From the NCBI GenBank assembly GCA_964551305.1, contig CAZKBT010000040.1, positions 1-28,401 of the forward strand: DNA of 28,401 bases. Direction: 5' to 3'. Origin of the DNA: JBAZDC01 sp041654595. Lineage in GTDB: Bacteria > Pseudomonadota > Gammaproteobacteria > Burkholderiales > Burkholderiaceae_B. The position numbers and the translations under genes were made by a program. The notes under the pieces were generated by a model that ran no database searches, was not told the DNA's origin, and saw only the letters and a list, made by a program, of their open reading frames with translations. This document shows, piece by piece, positions 16,667-25,240 of this stretch. The stretch's first letter is position 1; the number at the start of each line of letters is the position of its first letter.

Positions 16667-17320
16667 ATGCAAGCCTTTACCACCCATGATGGAGTCGTCG
16701 CGCCGCTGGATCGCGAAAACGTCGATACGGACCTTATCATTCCCAAGCAGTTCCTAAAGTCGATCAAGCGCACCGGCTTCGGTCCCAACCTATTCGACGA
16801 GCTGCGTTATCTCGACCATGGCGAGCCGGGCATGGATAACGGCAAGCGTCCCGTCAATCCCGATTTCGTCTTGAATCAGCCCCGCTACAAAGACGCCAGC
16901 ATCTTGCTTGCCCGCAAGAATTTCGGTTGCGGCTCCAGCCGCGAGCATGCTCCCTGGGCGCTGTCGCAATATGGGTTTCGCGCCATCATCGCGCCGTCCT
17001 ATGCCGATATTTTTTTCAATAACAGCTTCAAGAACGGCCTGTTGCCCATCGTTTTGTCCGAGCTACACGTGTCTCGGCTATTCGACGAGGTCCGCTCGTT
17101 CGTGGGCTACAAGCTGCGCGTCGATCTGTCTCGTCAAGTCGTCGTCACGCCGGACGGCGAGGAAATCGGATTCGACATCGAGCCGTTTCGCAAGCACTGC
17201 CTGTTGAACGGTCTGGATGACATTGGGCTGACGCTGCAGAAAGCCGATATGATCCGCAGTTTCGAGAGCGAACGCTTGGCTCGCCATCCTTGGCTCAACG
17301 CCAGGCCGGTGGTGCGTTGA
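16667..17320 (+). CDS. leuD: 3-isopropylmalate dehydratase small subunit
   Basis: Small (swivelling) subunit of isopropylmalate isomerase; completes the active site of LeuC. The 217-residue protein has the N-terminal block TTHDGVVAPLDRENVDTDLI (5-24), the family motif FGCGSSREHAPWAL (about 86-99) that binds substrate, and ADIFFNNSFKNGLLPI. Length is typical of the proteobacterial form. It follows leuC by 11 bases, and a 35-base hairpin begins immediately after its stop codon and separates it from leuB. Confidence 0.96.
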   Translation: MQAFTTHDGVVAPLDRENVDTDLIIPKQFLKSIKRTGFGPNLFDELRYLDHGEPGMDNGKRPVNPDFVLNQPRYKDASILLARKNFGCGSSREHAPWALSQYGFRAIIAPSYADIFFNNSFKNGLLPIVLSELHVSRLFDEVRSFVGYKLRVDLSRQVVVTPDGEEIGFDIEPFRKHCLLNGLDDIGLTLQKADMIRSFESERLARHPWLNARPVVR

Positions 17321-17355
17321 GGCGCAAGCAGCGGCGTAGCCGCGCCGCTTGCGCC
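17321..17355 (+). other. Large perfect hairpin between leuD and leuB
   Basis: GGCGCAAGC (17321-17329) pairs with GCTTGCGCC (17347-17355), nine perfect base pairs, and inside it GCGGC (17331-17335) pairs with GCCGC (17339-17343) around GTA. The stem begins on the base after the leuD stop. What follows (CAGTTTGTTGTAT) is only weakly T-rich, so full termination would also shut off leuB. It could be an attenuating terminator, an mRNA-stabilising stem or a processing site. The leuB ribosome binding site AAGGAAG (17381-17387) lies downstream of it. Confidence 0.55.
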
Positions 17356-17391
17356 CAGTTTGTTGTATAAAACATACATTAAGGAAGTCGC

Positions 17392-18468
17392 ATGACACAT
17401 CGTATTGCCGTTCTGCCCGGCGATGGAATCGGCCCCGAGGTCACCGAGCAGGCGGTGCGCGTATTGACCGCGCTTGGACTCGATCTGGACATTCAAACGG
17501 CGCCCGTGGGCGGCGCGGCCTACGATGCCCTGGAGCATCCCTTGCCGCCCAGCACCTTGGCGCTGGCCCAGCAGTCGTCGGCCGTGCTGTTCGGCGCGGT
17601 GGGCGACTGGAAATACGACAGCCTGCCTCGCGAGCTCAGGCCAGAACAGGCGATCCTGGGGCTGCGCAAGTCGCTGGGGCTCTTCGCCAACCTGCGTCCC
17701 GCCGTCCTTTATCCCCAGCTGGCCAACGCGTCCTCGCTGAAGCCTGAAATCGTGGCCGGTCTGGATATCCTGATCGTCCGCGAGCTTACGGGCGATATCT
17801 ATTTCGGGCAGCCGCGCGGCGTGCGCACGGCGCAGCAGGGTGAATTCAAAGGCGAGCGCGAAGGCTTCGACACCATGCACTATGCGGAGTCCGAAGTCCG
17901 GCGCATCGCCCACACGGCCTTCCAGGCGGCCCAAAAGCGCAGGAAGAAACTGTGCAGCGTGGACAAGGCCAATGTCTTGGAAACCTCGCAGTTCTGGCGC
18001 GATACCGTGATCCAGGTGGCGCGCGACTACCCGGACGTCGAGCTCAGCCACATGTATGTCGACAACGCCGCCATGCAGCTGGTTCGCGCGCCGAAAGCGT
18101 TCGACGTCATCGTGACCGGCAATCTGTTCGGCGATATTCTCTCGGACGAGGCCGCCATGCTGACCGGTTCCATCGGCATGCTTCCTTCCGCGTCGTTGAA
18201 TGCGAAGAAGCAGGGCCTGTATGAGCCCAGCCACGGCTCCGCTCCCGATATCGCCGGCAAGGGCGTGGCCAATCCCCTGGCCACGATATTGTCGGCGGCG
18301 ATGCTGCTGCGTTATTCGCTCAATGAAGACGCCCAGGCCGGGCGCATCGAGACCGCCGTGCAGCGCGTTCTGGAGCAGAATCTGCGCACATCGGACATAT
18401 ATGAAGAGGGAACGCGCCAAGTTTCCACGCAGGAAATGGGCGATGCGGTTCTGAAAGCATTAGAATAG
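17392..18468 (+). CDS. leuB: 3-isopropylmalate dehydrogenase
   Basis: NAD-dependent oxidative decarboxylation of 3-isopropylmalate to 2-oxoisocaproate, third step of leucine synthesis. The 358-residue protein has family blocks: the start IAVLPGDGIGPEVTEQAVRV, GLFANLRPAVLYPQL, the RELTGDIYFGQPRG loop, YVDNAAMQLVRAP, the metal/substrate signature GNLFGDILSDEAAMLTGSIG, and the NAD-binding EPSHGSAPDIAGKGVANP. AAGGAAG is four bases before the start. It is separated from leuD by 71 bases containing a strong hairpin and followed 44 bases later by asd. Confidence 0.96.
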   Translation: MTHRIAVLPGDGIGPEVTEQAVRVLTALGLDLDIQTAPVGGAAYDALEHPLPPSTLALAQQSSAVLFGAVGDWKYDSLPRELRPEQAILGLRKSLGLFANLRPAVLYPQLANASSLKPEIVAGLDILIVRELTGDIYFGQPRGVRTAQQGEFKGEREGFDTMHYAESEVRRIAHTAFQAAQKRRKKLCSVDKANVLETSQFWRDTVIQVARDYPDVELSHMYVDNAAMQLVRAPKAFDVIVTGNLFGDILSDEAAMLTGSIGMLPSASLNAKKQGLYEPSHGSAPDIAGKGVANPLATILSAAMLLRYSLNEDAQAGRIETAVQRVLEQNLRTSDIYEEGTRQVSTQEMGDAVLKALE

Positions 18469-18512
18469 AAAAAATCAGCACTCTTTTTTAATTCTAGCGG
18501 TCCGAATTTACT

Positions 18513-19643
18513 ATGAGCCAAGCAGTAGGTTTGATCGGGTGGCGCGGCATGGTGGGCTCCGTCCTGATGCAGCGCATGCGCGATGAAAATGATTTTTCCT
18601 TGTTCCAGCCGGTGTTTTTTTCCACCAGTAATGCGGGGGGCAAGGCCCCCGCCTGGGCCGACGGCGCAGGTCCTTTGCAGGATGCGTTCGACATCGACGT
18701 CTTGAAAAAGCTGCCGATCATCGTGACCGCGCAAGGCGGCGATTACACCACCGAGGTCTACCCGAAGCTGCGCGGCGCGGGATGGGGCGGCATCTGGATA
18801 GACGCGGCCAGCACGCTGCGCATGAAAGACGATGCGATCATCGTCCTGGATCCGGTCAACCGTCCCGTCATCGACGCTGCATTGCAGCGCGGCATCAAGA
18901 ATTTCGTGGGCGGAAATTGCACGGTCAGCTGCATGTTGATGGGCCTGGCGGGACTGTTCAATCAAGACCTGATCGAGTGGATGACCAGCATGACGTATCA
19001 GGCGGCATCCGGCGGCGGCGCCCAGCACATGCGCGAACTCCTGACGCAGTTCGGCCTGCTCAACGCGGCCGTCAAGCCTTTGCTCGACGATCCGGCATCG
19101 GCCATCCTGGAAATCGACCGCGGCGTGCTTCAGGCGCAGCAGGATGAGAGCTTGCCGCGCGAGCATTTCGGCGTTCCGCTGGGTGGCAGCCTGATACCCT
19201 GGATCGACAAGGACTTGGGCAACGGCATGAGCCGAGAGGAGTGGAAAGGCGAGGCCGAAACCAACAAGATTCTGGGCCGAGGCCCGGCATTCGGCGCGCC
19301 CGTCACGCCTATCGACGGCTTGTGCGTGCGGATCGGCGCCATGCGCTGCCACAGCCAGGCATTGACCATCAAGCTCAAGCGCGACGTCCGCCTGGATGAA
19401 ATCTCCGACATCCTGCGCGAAGGATCCAAGTGGGCCAAGGTCATTCCCAACGAGCGCGAGGCGACCATGCGGCATCTCACGCCCGTCGCCGTGACGGGCA
19501 CGCTGGATATACCGGTGGGACGCTTGCGCAAGCTGTCGATGGGGCCCGAGTATCTCAGCGCCTTCACGGTCGGCGATCAACTGCTGTGGGGGGCGGCCGA
19601 GCCGCTGCGCCGCATGCTGCGCATTACTTTGGGCGAGCTCTGA
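18513..19643 (+). CDS. asd: Aspartate-semialdehyde dehydrogenase
   Basis: NADP-dependent reduction of L-aspartyl-4-phosphate to the semialdehyde, the branch point to lysine, threonine and methionine. The 376-residue protein is of the gram-negative Asd type. It has the N-terminal nucleotide-binding VGLIGWRGMVGSVLMQRM (5-22), STSNAGGKAP (37-46), the catalytic GGNCTVSC with Cys136, and the C-terminal RIGAMRCHSQALTIKLKRDV with its catalytic histidine. The neighbouring leuB and fimV match the Burkholderiales order. No clear ribosome binding site is seen before ATG 18513; the spacer includes a run of T (18483-18490). Confidence 0.96.
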   Translation: MSQAVGLIGWRGMVGSVLMQRMRDENDFSLFQPVFFSTSNAGGKAPAWADGAGPLQDAFDIDVLKKLPIIVTAQGGDYTTEVYPKLRGAGWGGIWIDAASTLRMKDDAIIVLDPVNRPVIDAALQRGIKNFVGGNCTVSCMLMGLAGLFNQDLIEWMTSMTYQAASGGGAQHMRELLTQFGLLNAAVKPLLDDPASAILEIDRGVLQAQQDESLPREHFGVPLGGSLIPWIDKDLGNGMSREEWKGEAETNKILGRGPAFGAPVTPIDGLCVRIGAMRCHSQALTIKLKRDVRLDEISDILREGSKWAKVIPNEREATMRHLTPVAVTGTLDIPVGRLRKLSMGPEYLSAFTVGDQLLWGAAEPLRRMLRITLGEL

Positions 19644-19645
19644 CC

Positions 19646-21232
19646 ATGGACATGACCGACGACTCGCCGCGCCTGCCTCGAACCGTGATCCGGACCGGGG
19701 CGGGCGCGGCGGTTGTCATCGCCGCATTGACCATGATGTCGCCGTCGCAGGCGGCCACCCTGGGGCATTCCCGCGTGGTTTCCAAGGCCGGCGGCGCGTT
19801 GGCCATCGACGTGCAGCTCAGGGACGTCACGGCGGCCGACCGCTCGTCGTTGACGGTGGGGCTGGCGCCTCGGCAGGCATGGGCGCAAGCCGGACTGACG
19901 CCCCCGGTCGCCTTGGGCGGATTGCGGGTGGCCGTGGCGTCCGGTCCTAACGCAACGACAAGCACGATTCAGATCCGCTCCGACGAGCGCTTCAGCGGCA
20001 GCGTCGCGGACGTATTGCTCGACGTGGGCACGTCGTCGGGCGTGCAGCGGCACCAGGTCAGCGTGCTGGCGCCGTCGGCCGATCAGGTTCGTTCCCCTGC
20101 TTCTTCGGCCGCGAACGCCGGATCCCTGTCCGGGACGCAAGCCGGCGTCGGCTCTGGATCGCACTCCGACAGCGTGGCGGTTCGGCGTGGCGATACGCTA
20201 TTCGCGCTTTCGCGCCGTCACGTGCCGCCGGGGGTTTCCATTTATCAGTGGATGATTGCCGTGCACAATGCGAACCCGCAGGCGTTCATCCGGGGCGACA
20301 TCAATCTGGTCAAGGCCGGGGCGACGCTTTCGATACCGGATACGGCGGCGATGACCGCCATCTCCGACAGACGGGCGCGCGGGCTGTTTCACGGCATGAC
20401 CAGCGGCGTGCGGTCGGGAAATGCGCAGGCGTTCGATTCGTTTTCCGAGACGGGGGACACCGGAGCCGGCAAATTGTCCAGCGGCGTGCCGGCGTCGGAT
20501 GCGCAACCCGAAGGGTCGCGGGATCAACTGCGTCTATCCGTGGCCGGCTCGCAAACCGCGGCGGGAAGCATGCGCGATGTATTGACGGATACGGATCGCT
20601 CGGGAGAAACGGGTTCCGGAACCGGAGCTCTCGGCGCTTCCACGAGCGGATCGGCCAACCAATCGGCAACCGGTTCCGAGGCCGGCCCGGGCGGCGCTTC
20701 TTCCGGCCGAGCGGATCGGGGCGCGGATCATGCGCTCAGCGATGATGAGCGCGCGGTTCGAAAAAACCTCGAGGAAGCCGGTCAGCGGGTTTCCCAGTTG
20801 GAAGCGAACATCAAGAACTTGAATCAAGCCATGCAGGCCCAGGGGCTCGCGGCGACGGCGCTGGTGGAAGACAGCGCCAATGAAATCAGTCAAACGCTTT
20901 CCGAGGCGAGCCAGGCATTGGCGGAGGCCTCGGTCGGCGCCAACGCGATTCTGGCCATACCGGAGCCCGGTGCGCCCGATGCAAAAATCAACAAGGTAGA
21001 GAGCACCGTGTCTTGGCTACAAGATAATGTATTGGCAATCGTGACGATTATCCTGGCGTTGCTGGTCTTGATACTTGCCTGGGCCTTGCGCCGGGCCAGC
21101 AGCGCGCGATCCCAAGGCAGGGATGGCGCCGGCGGCGCCATCACCGAAGCCATGGTCCAGGAAAAGCTCGATCAGATCAATCTCGATCTCGCCGCCGAGG
21201 ACGAGTCTGCCGGGCGCGCGTCTAAGAGCTGA
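19646..21232 (+). CDS. fimV: FimV/HubP-like LysM-domain inner-membrane protein, short form
   Basis: Peptidoglycan-binding polar organiser linked to type IV pili in relatives. ATG 19646, two bases after asd, gives 528 residues. A signal/anchor stretch (about 15-37, ending SPSQAATLG) is followed by the FimV N-terminal domain (about 38-142) and a LysM module (about 175-231, VRRGDTLFALSRRHVPPGVS to LSIPD). A Ser/Gly/Thr-rich low-complexity linker (about 250-365), a short coiled coil (366-400, LEEAGQRVSQLEANIKNLNQ) and a transmembrane helix (461-482) come next. The cytoplasmic tail is only about 45 residues. Many FimV proteins are 600-1000 residues with a large acidic, TPR-bearing cytoplasmic part; that part is missing here. 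The tail VQEKLDQINLDLAAED resembles the conserved C-terminal motif. Confidence 0.85.
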   Translation: MDMTDDSPRLPRTVIRTGAGAAVVIAALTMMSPSQAATLGHSRVVSKAGGALAIDVQLRDVTAADRSSLTVGLAPRQAWAQAGLTPPVALGGLRVAVASGPNATTSTIQIRSDERFSGSVADVLLDVGTSSGVQRHQVSVLAPSADQVRSPASSAANAGSLSGTQAGVGSGSHSDSVAVRRGDTLFALSRRHVPPGVSIYQWMIAVHNANPQAFIRGDINLVKAGATLSIPDTAAMTAISDRRARGLFHGMTSGVRSGNAQAFDSFSETGDTGAGKLSSGVPASDAQPEGSRDQLRLSVAGSQTAAGSMRDVLTDTDRSGETGSGTGALGASTSGSANQSATGSEAGPGGASSGRADRGADHALSDDERAVRKNLEEAGQRVSQLEANIKNLNQAMQAQGLAATALVEDSANEISQTLSEASQALAEASVGANAILAIPEPGAPDAKINKVESTVSWLQDNVLAIVTIILALLVLILAWALRRASSARSQGRDGAGGAITEAMVQEKLDQINLDLAAEDESAGRASKS

Positions 21233-21241
21233 TCCACGACG

Positions 21242-22054
21242 ATGCCGCGCATAGCTTTAGGCGTAGCCTATGACGGATCGGCATGGCATGGCTGGCAGAC
21301 CCAGTCCGACGGGAACACCGTACAAGACAGTCTGGAAGCGGCTTTGGCCGAGTTTCTGGCGCAACCGACGCCGACCGTTTGCGCCGGGCGCACCGATGCC
21401 GGCGTGCATGCGCTGGGCCAAATCGTTCACCTGGATACGACGGCTGAGCGACGTCCGGAATCCTGGATCCGGGGCTTGAACTCACTTTTGCCGCGAAACA
21501 TTGCCGTGCAATGGGCTCGGGAAACCACGGACGATTTTCATGCGCGTTTTTCCGCTGTGTCGCGCACCTATGCCTATATCCTGCGCAACAGCCGGATACG
21601 GCCCGCCTTGCAGGATGCCCGGGTGGGATGGGCGCACCGTCCCTTGGATCTGGACCGCATGCGCCTGGCGGCGCAGCATCTGGTCGGCGAGCACGATTTC
21701 AGCTGTTTTCGCTCGTCGCAGTGTCAGGCCGCCAGCCCCGTACGCACATTGAGCAAGCTCGACATTACCCGGCATGGCGACCATTTCTTGTTTGTCTTCA
21801 AGGCAAATGCGTTCCTGCATCACATGGTGCGCAACCTGATGGGCGCCTTGATCTATGTGGGGCAGGGAAGGCAGGAGCCCGACTGGATGGTTTACCTGCT
21901 GGCGCAGCGTGACCGCCGGTTGGCGGCGCCGACTTTTTCGCCGCATGGGCTGTATCTGGTGGGAGCGGATTATCCCCCCCAGTTTGCGCTGCCCGAGATC
22001 GGCGTGCGTGATGCCTTATTGTCCCATCTGGGTTACGACTTCCCGTTGCCGTAG
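21242..22054 (+). CDS. truA: tRNA pseudouridine(38-40) synthase TruA
   Basis: Converts uridines 38-40 in the anticodon arm of tRNAs to pseudouridine. The 270-residue protein has the N-terminal ALGVAYDGSAWHGWQTQ (5-21), the catalytic block CAGRTDAGVHALGQ with Asp52, the central VSRTYAYILRNS, CFRSSQCQAASPVRTL and the C-terminal FKANAFLHHMVRNLMG and LVGADYPP. Length is normal. It begins nine bases after the fimV stop in the conserved fimV-truA order. The 149-base gap after it contains a hairpin but no T-run. Confidence 0.96.
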   Translation: MPRIALGVAYDGSAWHGWQTQSDGNTVQDSLEAALAEFLAQPTPTVCAGRTDAGVHALGQIVHLDTTAERRPESWIRGLNSLLPRNIAVQWARETTDDFHARFSAVSRTYAYILRNSRIRPALQDARVGWAHRPLDLDRMRLAAQHLVGEHDFSCFRSSQCQAASPVRTLSKLDITRHGDHFLFVFKANAFLHHMVRNLMGALIYVGQGRQEPDWMVYLLAQRDRRLAAPTFSPHGLYLVGADYPPQFALPEIGVRDALLSHLGYDFPLP

Positions 22055-22144
22055 TGGTGCATACACCTACGGCGATTCCCGATTCAATCGATTACACTTT
22101 CAACCTTTACTATATGCAAACTGTGTCATGTCATGCTGTTCGCC

Positions 22145-22168
22145 GTTCGCGGTAGGGTGGCCGCGAAC
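22145..22168. other. Inverted repeat between truA and the TRAP genes
   Basis: GTTCGCGG (22145-22152) and CCGCGAAC (22161-22168) form an 8-base perfect stem with an 8-base loop, 36 bases before the dctQ start. There is no T-run, so it is not a classical terminator; it could be an operator or 5'-leader structure. The rest of the gap (22055-22203) shows no convincing promoter. Confidence 0.4.
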
Positions 22169-22203
22169 GACACGGCCTGACGCGATCGCTGCTAGAGTGC
22201 CCC

Positions 22204-22833
22204 ATGACTATACTCCTGGCTATATCCCGGTTCATCGACGCCATGAACCAACGCATCGGACAGTTGGTTGCCTGGCTGACATTGGCGGCCGTGCTGGTCA
22301 GCGCGATCAACGCGACGGTGCGCAAGACCTTCAACATCAGTTCGAATGCCTGGCTGGAGCTTCAGTGGTACCTTTTCGGCGCCATGTTCCTGCTGGCGGC
22401 CGGCTATACGTTCCTGCGCAACGAGCACGTGCGCGTCGACGTCCTGTCTTCCCGGCTGTCGCGCCGGACGCAGGTCAAGATCGATATATTCGGGGTGATT
22501 TTCTTCCTGTTTCCCGCGTGCGTGCTGGTTTTCTGGCTGTCTCTGCCTTTTTTCCACGAGTCCTTCGTTTTGCAGGAACAGTCGTCCAATACCGGCGGGT
22601 TGATCCGCTGGCCGGCCAAGCTGCTGGTGCCGGTGGGGTTCGCCTTGTTGATACTTGCGGGCGTTTCCCATTTGATCAAGTGCATCGGCTTTCTGATGGG
22701 GCGATGTCCGGATCCACTGGCGCGCCAGTCCTCGCAGACAGCCGAAGAGGCGCTGGCCGACGAGATCCGCAAGCATGCCGACGATGAAGTCCGCAAAGCC
22801 ATCGATACGCAAACAGAGCAAAAGGGTCGGTAA
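22204..22833 (+). CDS. TRAP transporter small membrane subunit (DctQ family)
   Basis: Small integral membrane subunit of a tripartite ATP-independent periplasmic transporter. The 209-residue protein has four hydrophobic spans (about 18-38, 50-68, 92-113 and 133-156), the order expected of DctQ, with the conserved-looking WLELQWYLFGAMFLLAAGYT (49-68) and RNEHVRVDVL (71-80). A charged C-terminal extension of about 40 residues (from about 170) is helical and Glu/Lys/Arg-rich. It is followed after two bases by dctM. No solute-binding (DctP) gene is present in the window, so the substrate cannot be read from context. Confidence 0.9.
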   Translation: MTILLAISRFIDAMNQRIGQLVAWLTLAAVLVSAINATVRKTFNISSNAWLELQWYLFGAMFLLAAGYTFLRNEHVRVDVLSSRLSRRTQVKIDIFGVIFFLFPACVLVFWLSLPFFHESFVLQEQSSNTGGLIRWPAKLLVPVGFALLILAGVSHLIKCIGFLMGRCPDPLARQSSQTAEEALADEIRKHADDEVRKAIDTQTEQKGR

Positions 22834-22835
22834 GC

Positions 22836-24518
22836 ATGGAGCTACTCATCGACAGTCTGGCGCCGATCATGTTCTTCAATTTGATCGTGTTTTTATTGCT
22901 GGGGTTTCCCGTGGCCTTTTCGCTCGCGGCCGTAGGCATCCTGTACGGCCTGGTCGCGATCGAGCTCGGCCTGATGCAGCCGGCGCTTTTTCAAGCCTTG
23001 CCGCAACGCGTGTTCGGCATCGTCTCCAATGATACGCTGTTGGCCGTCCCGTTCTTCACCTTCATGGGGCTGATATTGGAACGCTCCGGCATGGCCGAGG
23101 ATCTGCTGGAAACCATAGGCCAGCTGTTCGGACCCATACGCGGCGGCCTGGCGATCGCCGTCGTGCTGGTGGGCGCCATGCTGGCCGCCACGACCGGGGT
23201 GGTCTCGGCGTCCGTCATCGCCATGGGCCTGATTTCGTTGCCTATCATGCTGCGCTACGGCTATGACCGGCGCCTGGCGAGCGGCGTCATCGCGGCGTCG
23301 GGAACCTTGTCGCAGGTCATCCCGCCGTCGCTGGTGTTGATCATCCTTGCGGATCAGCTGGGCCGTTCGATAGGCGACATGTACCGCGCGGCAATGCTTC
23401 CCGGCTTGCTGCTGGCGGGGGCGTACGTCGTCTACATCGTGCTGGTTTCCCTGATCAAGCCTTCCAGCGCGCCGGCGTTGCCGCCGGAGGCCAGAGGATA
23501 CGTCAAGCCGGATGGCAGCCGCGGTCTGCGCTCCTTGGGGGTGTTGATGCTGATTTCGGGAGTCGTGGCCGTGTACGGCGCGGAAGCCTATTTCGCTGGG
23601 CATCCCGCTCCCGTCGACGAGCACGTCGTCGTGATTCTGCTGGTGGGCGGCATGTTTGCATTTGTTCTCGCCTCCGCGAATCGTCTCCTGAAACTGGGAT
23701 GGTTTTCGGAGATCGCCGAACGCGTGACGTTCGTCATGATCCCCCCCTTGCTTCTGATCTTTCTGGTGCTGGGCACGATATTCATCGGCTTGGCGACCCC
23801 GACCGAAGGCGGGGCCATGGGCGCCGTGGGGGCGCTGGTCATGGCATTGGCGCGGGGACGTTTCAGTTGGTCCTTGCTCAAGCAAGCCATGGATTCGACT
23901 ACCAGGCTCACGTGCTTCGTGGTGTTCATTCTGGTCGGCTCGACGATATTCAGCCTGAGCTTTCGCGGCATCAACGGCGACATCTGGGTCGAGCATTTGT
24001 TGATAGGGCTGCCCGGAGGAGAATGGGGCTTTCTGATCGTCGTCAGCCTGCTGACGTTTTTCCTGGCGTTTTTCCTGGATTTCTTCGAACTGGCATTTAT
24101 CGTCGTGCCATTGCTGGCGCCGGTGGCGGACAAGATGGGCATCGACCTGATCTGGTTCGGCGTGTTGCTCGCCATCAATATGCAGACTTCGTTCATGCAC
24201 CCGCCGTTCGGATTCGCCTTGTTCTTCCTGCGCTCGGTCGCGCCGAAAGAGGATTATGTCGACAAGGTTACCGGCCAGCCCATAGCCAAAGTGACGACGG
24301 GACAAATATACTGGGGCTCCATACCGTTCATCGTCATCCAGCTGATGATGGTGGCGACGGTCATGATATTTCCGGGCTTGGTCATGCACTATAAAGACGA
24401 CGGACCCCAGGTGGATCCAGCCACGGTCAATTTCGGCACGGAAAGCACCTACGATTCGGGCGGCTATGGCTACGGCGGCTCGGACGCGGGTTCCGACCCT
24501 GGCGCCGCATTCCAATGA
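22836..24518 (+). CDS. TRAP transporter large membrane subunit (DctM family, long type)
   Basis: Main sodium-coupled permease subunit of a TRAP transporter. The 560-residue protein is longer than the usual about 430 because of an extra segment in the middle (about 205-300, with additional spans) and a Gly/Tyr/Ser/Asp-rich tail (ESTYDSGGYGYGGSDAGSD). That plan is common in the subfamily annotated mannitol/chloroaromatic-compound TRAP permease. Family features include FFTFMGLILERSGMAEDLL, ATTGVVSASVIAMGLISLP, SGTLSQVIPPSLVLIILADQ and a C-terminal MQTSFMHPPFGFALFFLR. AAGGG lies about ten bases before the start. Its stop overlaps the trpF start (ATGA), tying the transporter to the next gene. Confidence 0.9.
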   Translation: MELLIDSLAPIMFFNLIVFLLLGFPVAFSLAAVGILYGLVAIELGLMQPALFQALPQRVFGIVSNDTLLAVPFFTFMGLILERSGMAEDLLETIGQLFGPIRGGLAIAVVLVGAMLAATTGVVSASVIAMGLISLPIMLRYGYDRRLASGVIAASGTLSQVIPPSLVLIILADQLGRSIGDMYRAAMLPGLLLAGAYVVYIVLVSLIKPSSAPALPPEARGYVKPDGSRGLRSLGVLMLISGVVAVYGAEAYFAGHPAPVDEHVVVILLVGGMFAFVLASANRLLKLGWFSEIAERVTFVMIPPLLLIFLVLGTIFIGLATPTEGGAMGAVGALVMALARGRFSWSLLKQAMDSTTRLTCFVVFILVGSTIFSLSFRGINGDIWVEHLLIGLPGGEWGFLIVVSLLTFFLAFFLDFFELAFIVVPLLAPVADKMGIDLIWFGVLLAINMQTSFMHPPFGFALFFLRSVAPKEDYVDKVTGQPIAKVTTGQIYWGSIPFIVIQLMMVATVMIFPGLVMHYKDDGPQVDPATVNFGTESTYDSGGYGYGGSDAGSDPGAAFQ

Positions 24519-25201
24519 AGCCTATGAAAGCCGTTACCGAATGGATTGCTCCGCGGCGCACCCGCGTCAAGATTTGCGGGCTGACGCGCATCGAGGACGT
24601 GCGGGCCGCCGTCGGCGCCGGCGCGGATGCCATCGGCCTGGTTTTCTTTCCTGAAAGCCGGCGCTGCGTTTCCCTGGAGCACGCCGGGCTGCTGCGTCGG
24701 GCGGCGCCTGCGTTTGTTTCCGTCGTCGCCTTGTTCGTGAACGCGAGCCGTGATCAGATCGAGCAGGTCATCGAGAAGGTCCGGCCGGATCTTTTGCAGT
24801 TCCACGGGGACGAGACGCCTGATTACTGCCGCAGCTTTGGGCGACGATACATGCGGGCTTTTCGCGTCGGGGCGCCCGGGTTGGAGACGGGGGAGGATCT
24901 GGCCCGGGCATGTCGGTCGTATTCCGACGCCTCGGCCTGGCTGTTCGACAGCTATAGCGAAGGCTATGGAGGCAGCGGCCGGCGTTTCGATGTTGGAAGC
25001 CTGGACGCGCTGCGGAGCCAGGACGACGTCCGTCCCATCGTCCTGGCGGGAGGCATGACCAGCGAAAACGTGGCGCAATCCATCGCGCGCTGCCGGCCTT
25101 ACGCGGTCGACGTCAGTAGCGGAGTGGAAGACGCCCCGGGCGTCAAATCCGCCTCGAAGATACGCGCGTTCATGAACGCGGTTGCCGAGGCCTCCGGCTA
25201 G
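24515..25201 (+). CDS. trpF: Phosphoribosylanthranilate isomerase
   Basis: Third step of tryptophan synthesis from anthranilate: N-(5-phosphoribosyl)anthranilate to the carboxyphenylamino-deoxyribulose phosphate. The 228-residue TIM barrel has VKICGLTRIEDV (18-29) with the general base Cys21, GLVFFPESRR (41-50), LLQFHGDE (93-100), LFDSYSEGYGGSGRRFD (143-159) with the likely general acid Asp145, LAGGMTSENV (177-186) and AVDVSSGVEDAPGVKS (197-212). ATG 24515 overlaps the dctM stop; ATG 24524 is an alternative and keeps the core intact. trpB and trpA, its usual downstream partners in this order, do not follow; kynU does. Confidence 0.94.
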   Translation: MKPMKAVTEWIAPRRTRVKICGLTRIEDVRAAVGAGADAIGLVFFPESRRCVSLEHAGLLRRAAPAFVSVVALFVNASRDQIEQVIEKVRPDLLQFHGDETPDYCRSFGRRYMRAFRVGAPGLETGEDLARACRSYSDASAWLFDSYSEGYGGSGRRFDVGSLDALRSQDDVRPIVLAGGMTSENVAQSIARCRPYAVDVSSGVEDAPGVKSASKIRAFMNAVAEASG

Positions 25202-25240
25202 CGACGGCGCACTGCTTTTCTTTGAAAGGATGTTCTCGGA

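Noticed and set aside
17349..17371. TTGCGC with TATAAA as a separate leuB promoter
   Set aside because: The spacing is only 11 bases, too short for a sigma-70 promoter, and the first hexamer is part of the hairpin.
22893..24515. 540-residue minus-strand open frame opposite dctM
   Set aside because: Composition is extreme (His/Gln/Arg/Asp-rich), typical of an antisense shadow of a hydrophobic membrane protein; dctM is clearly real.
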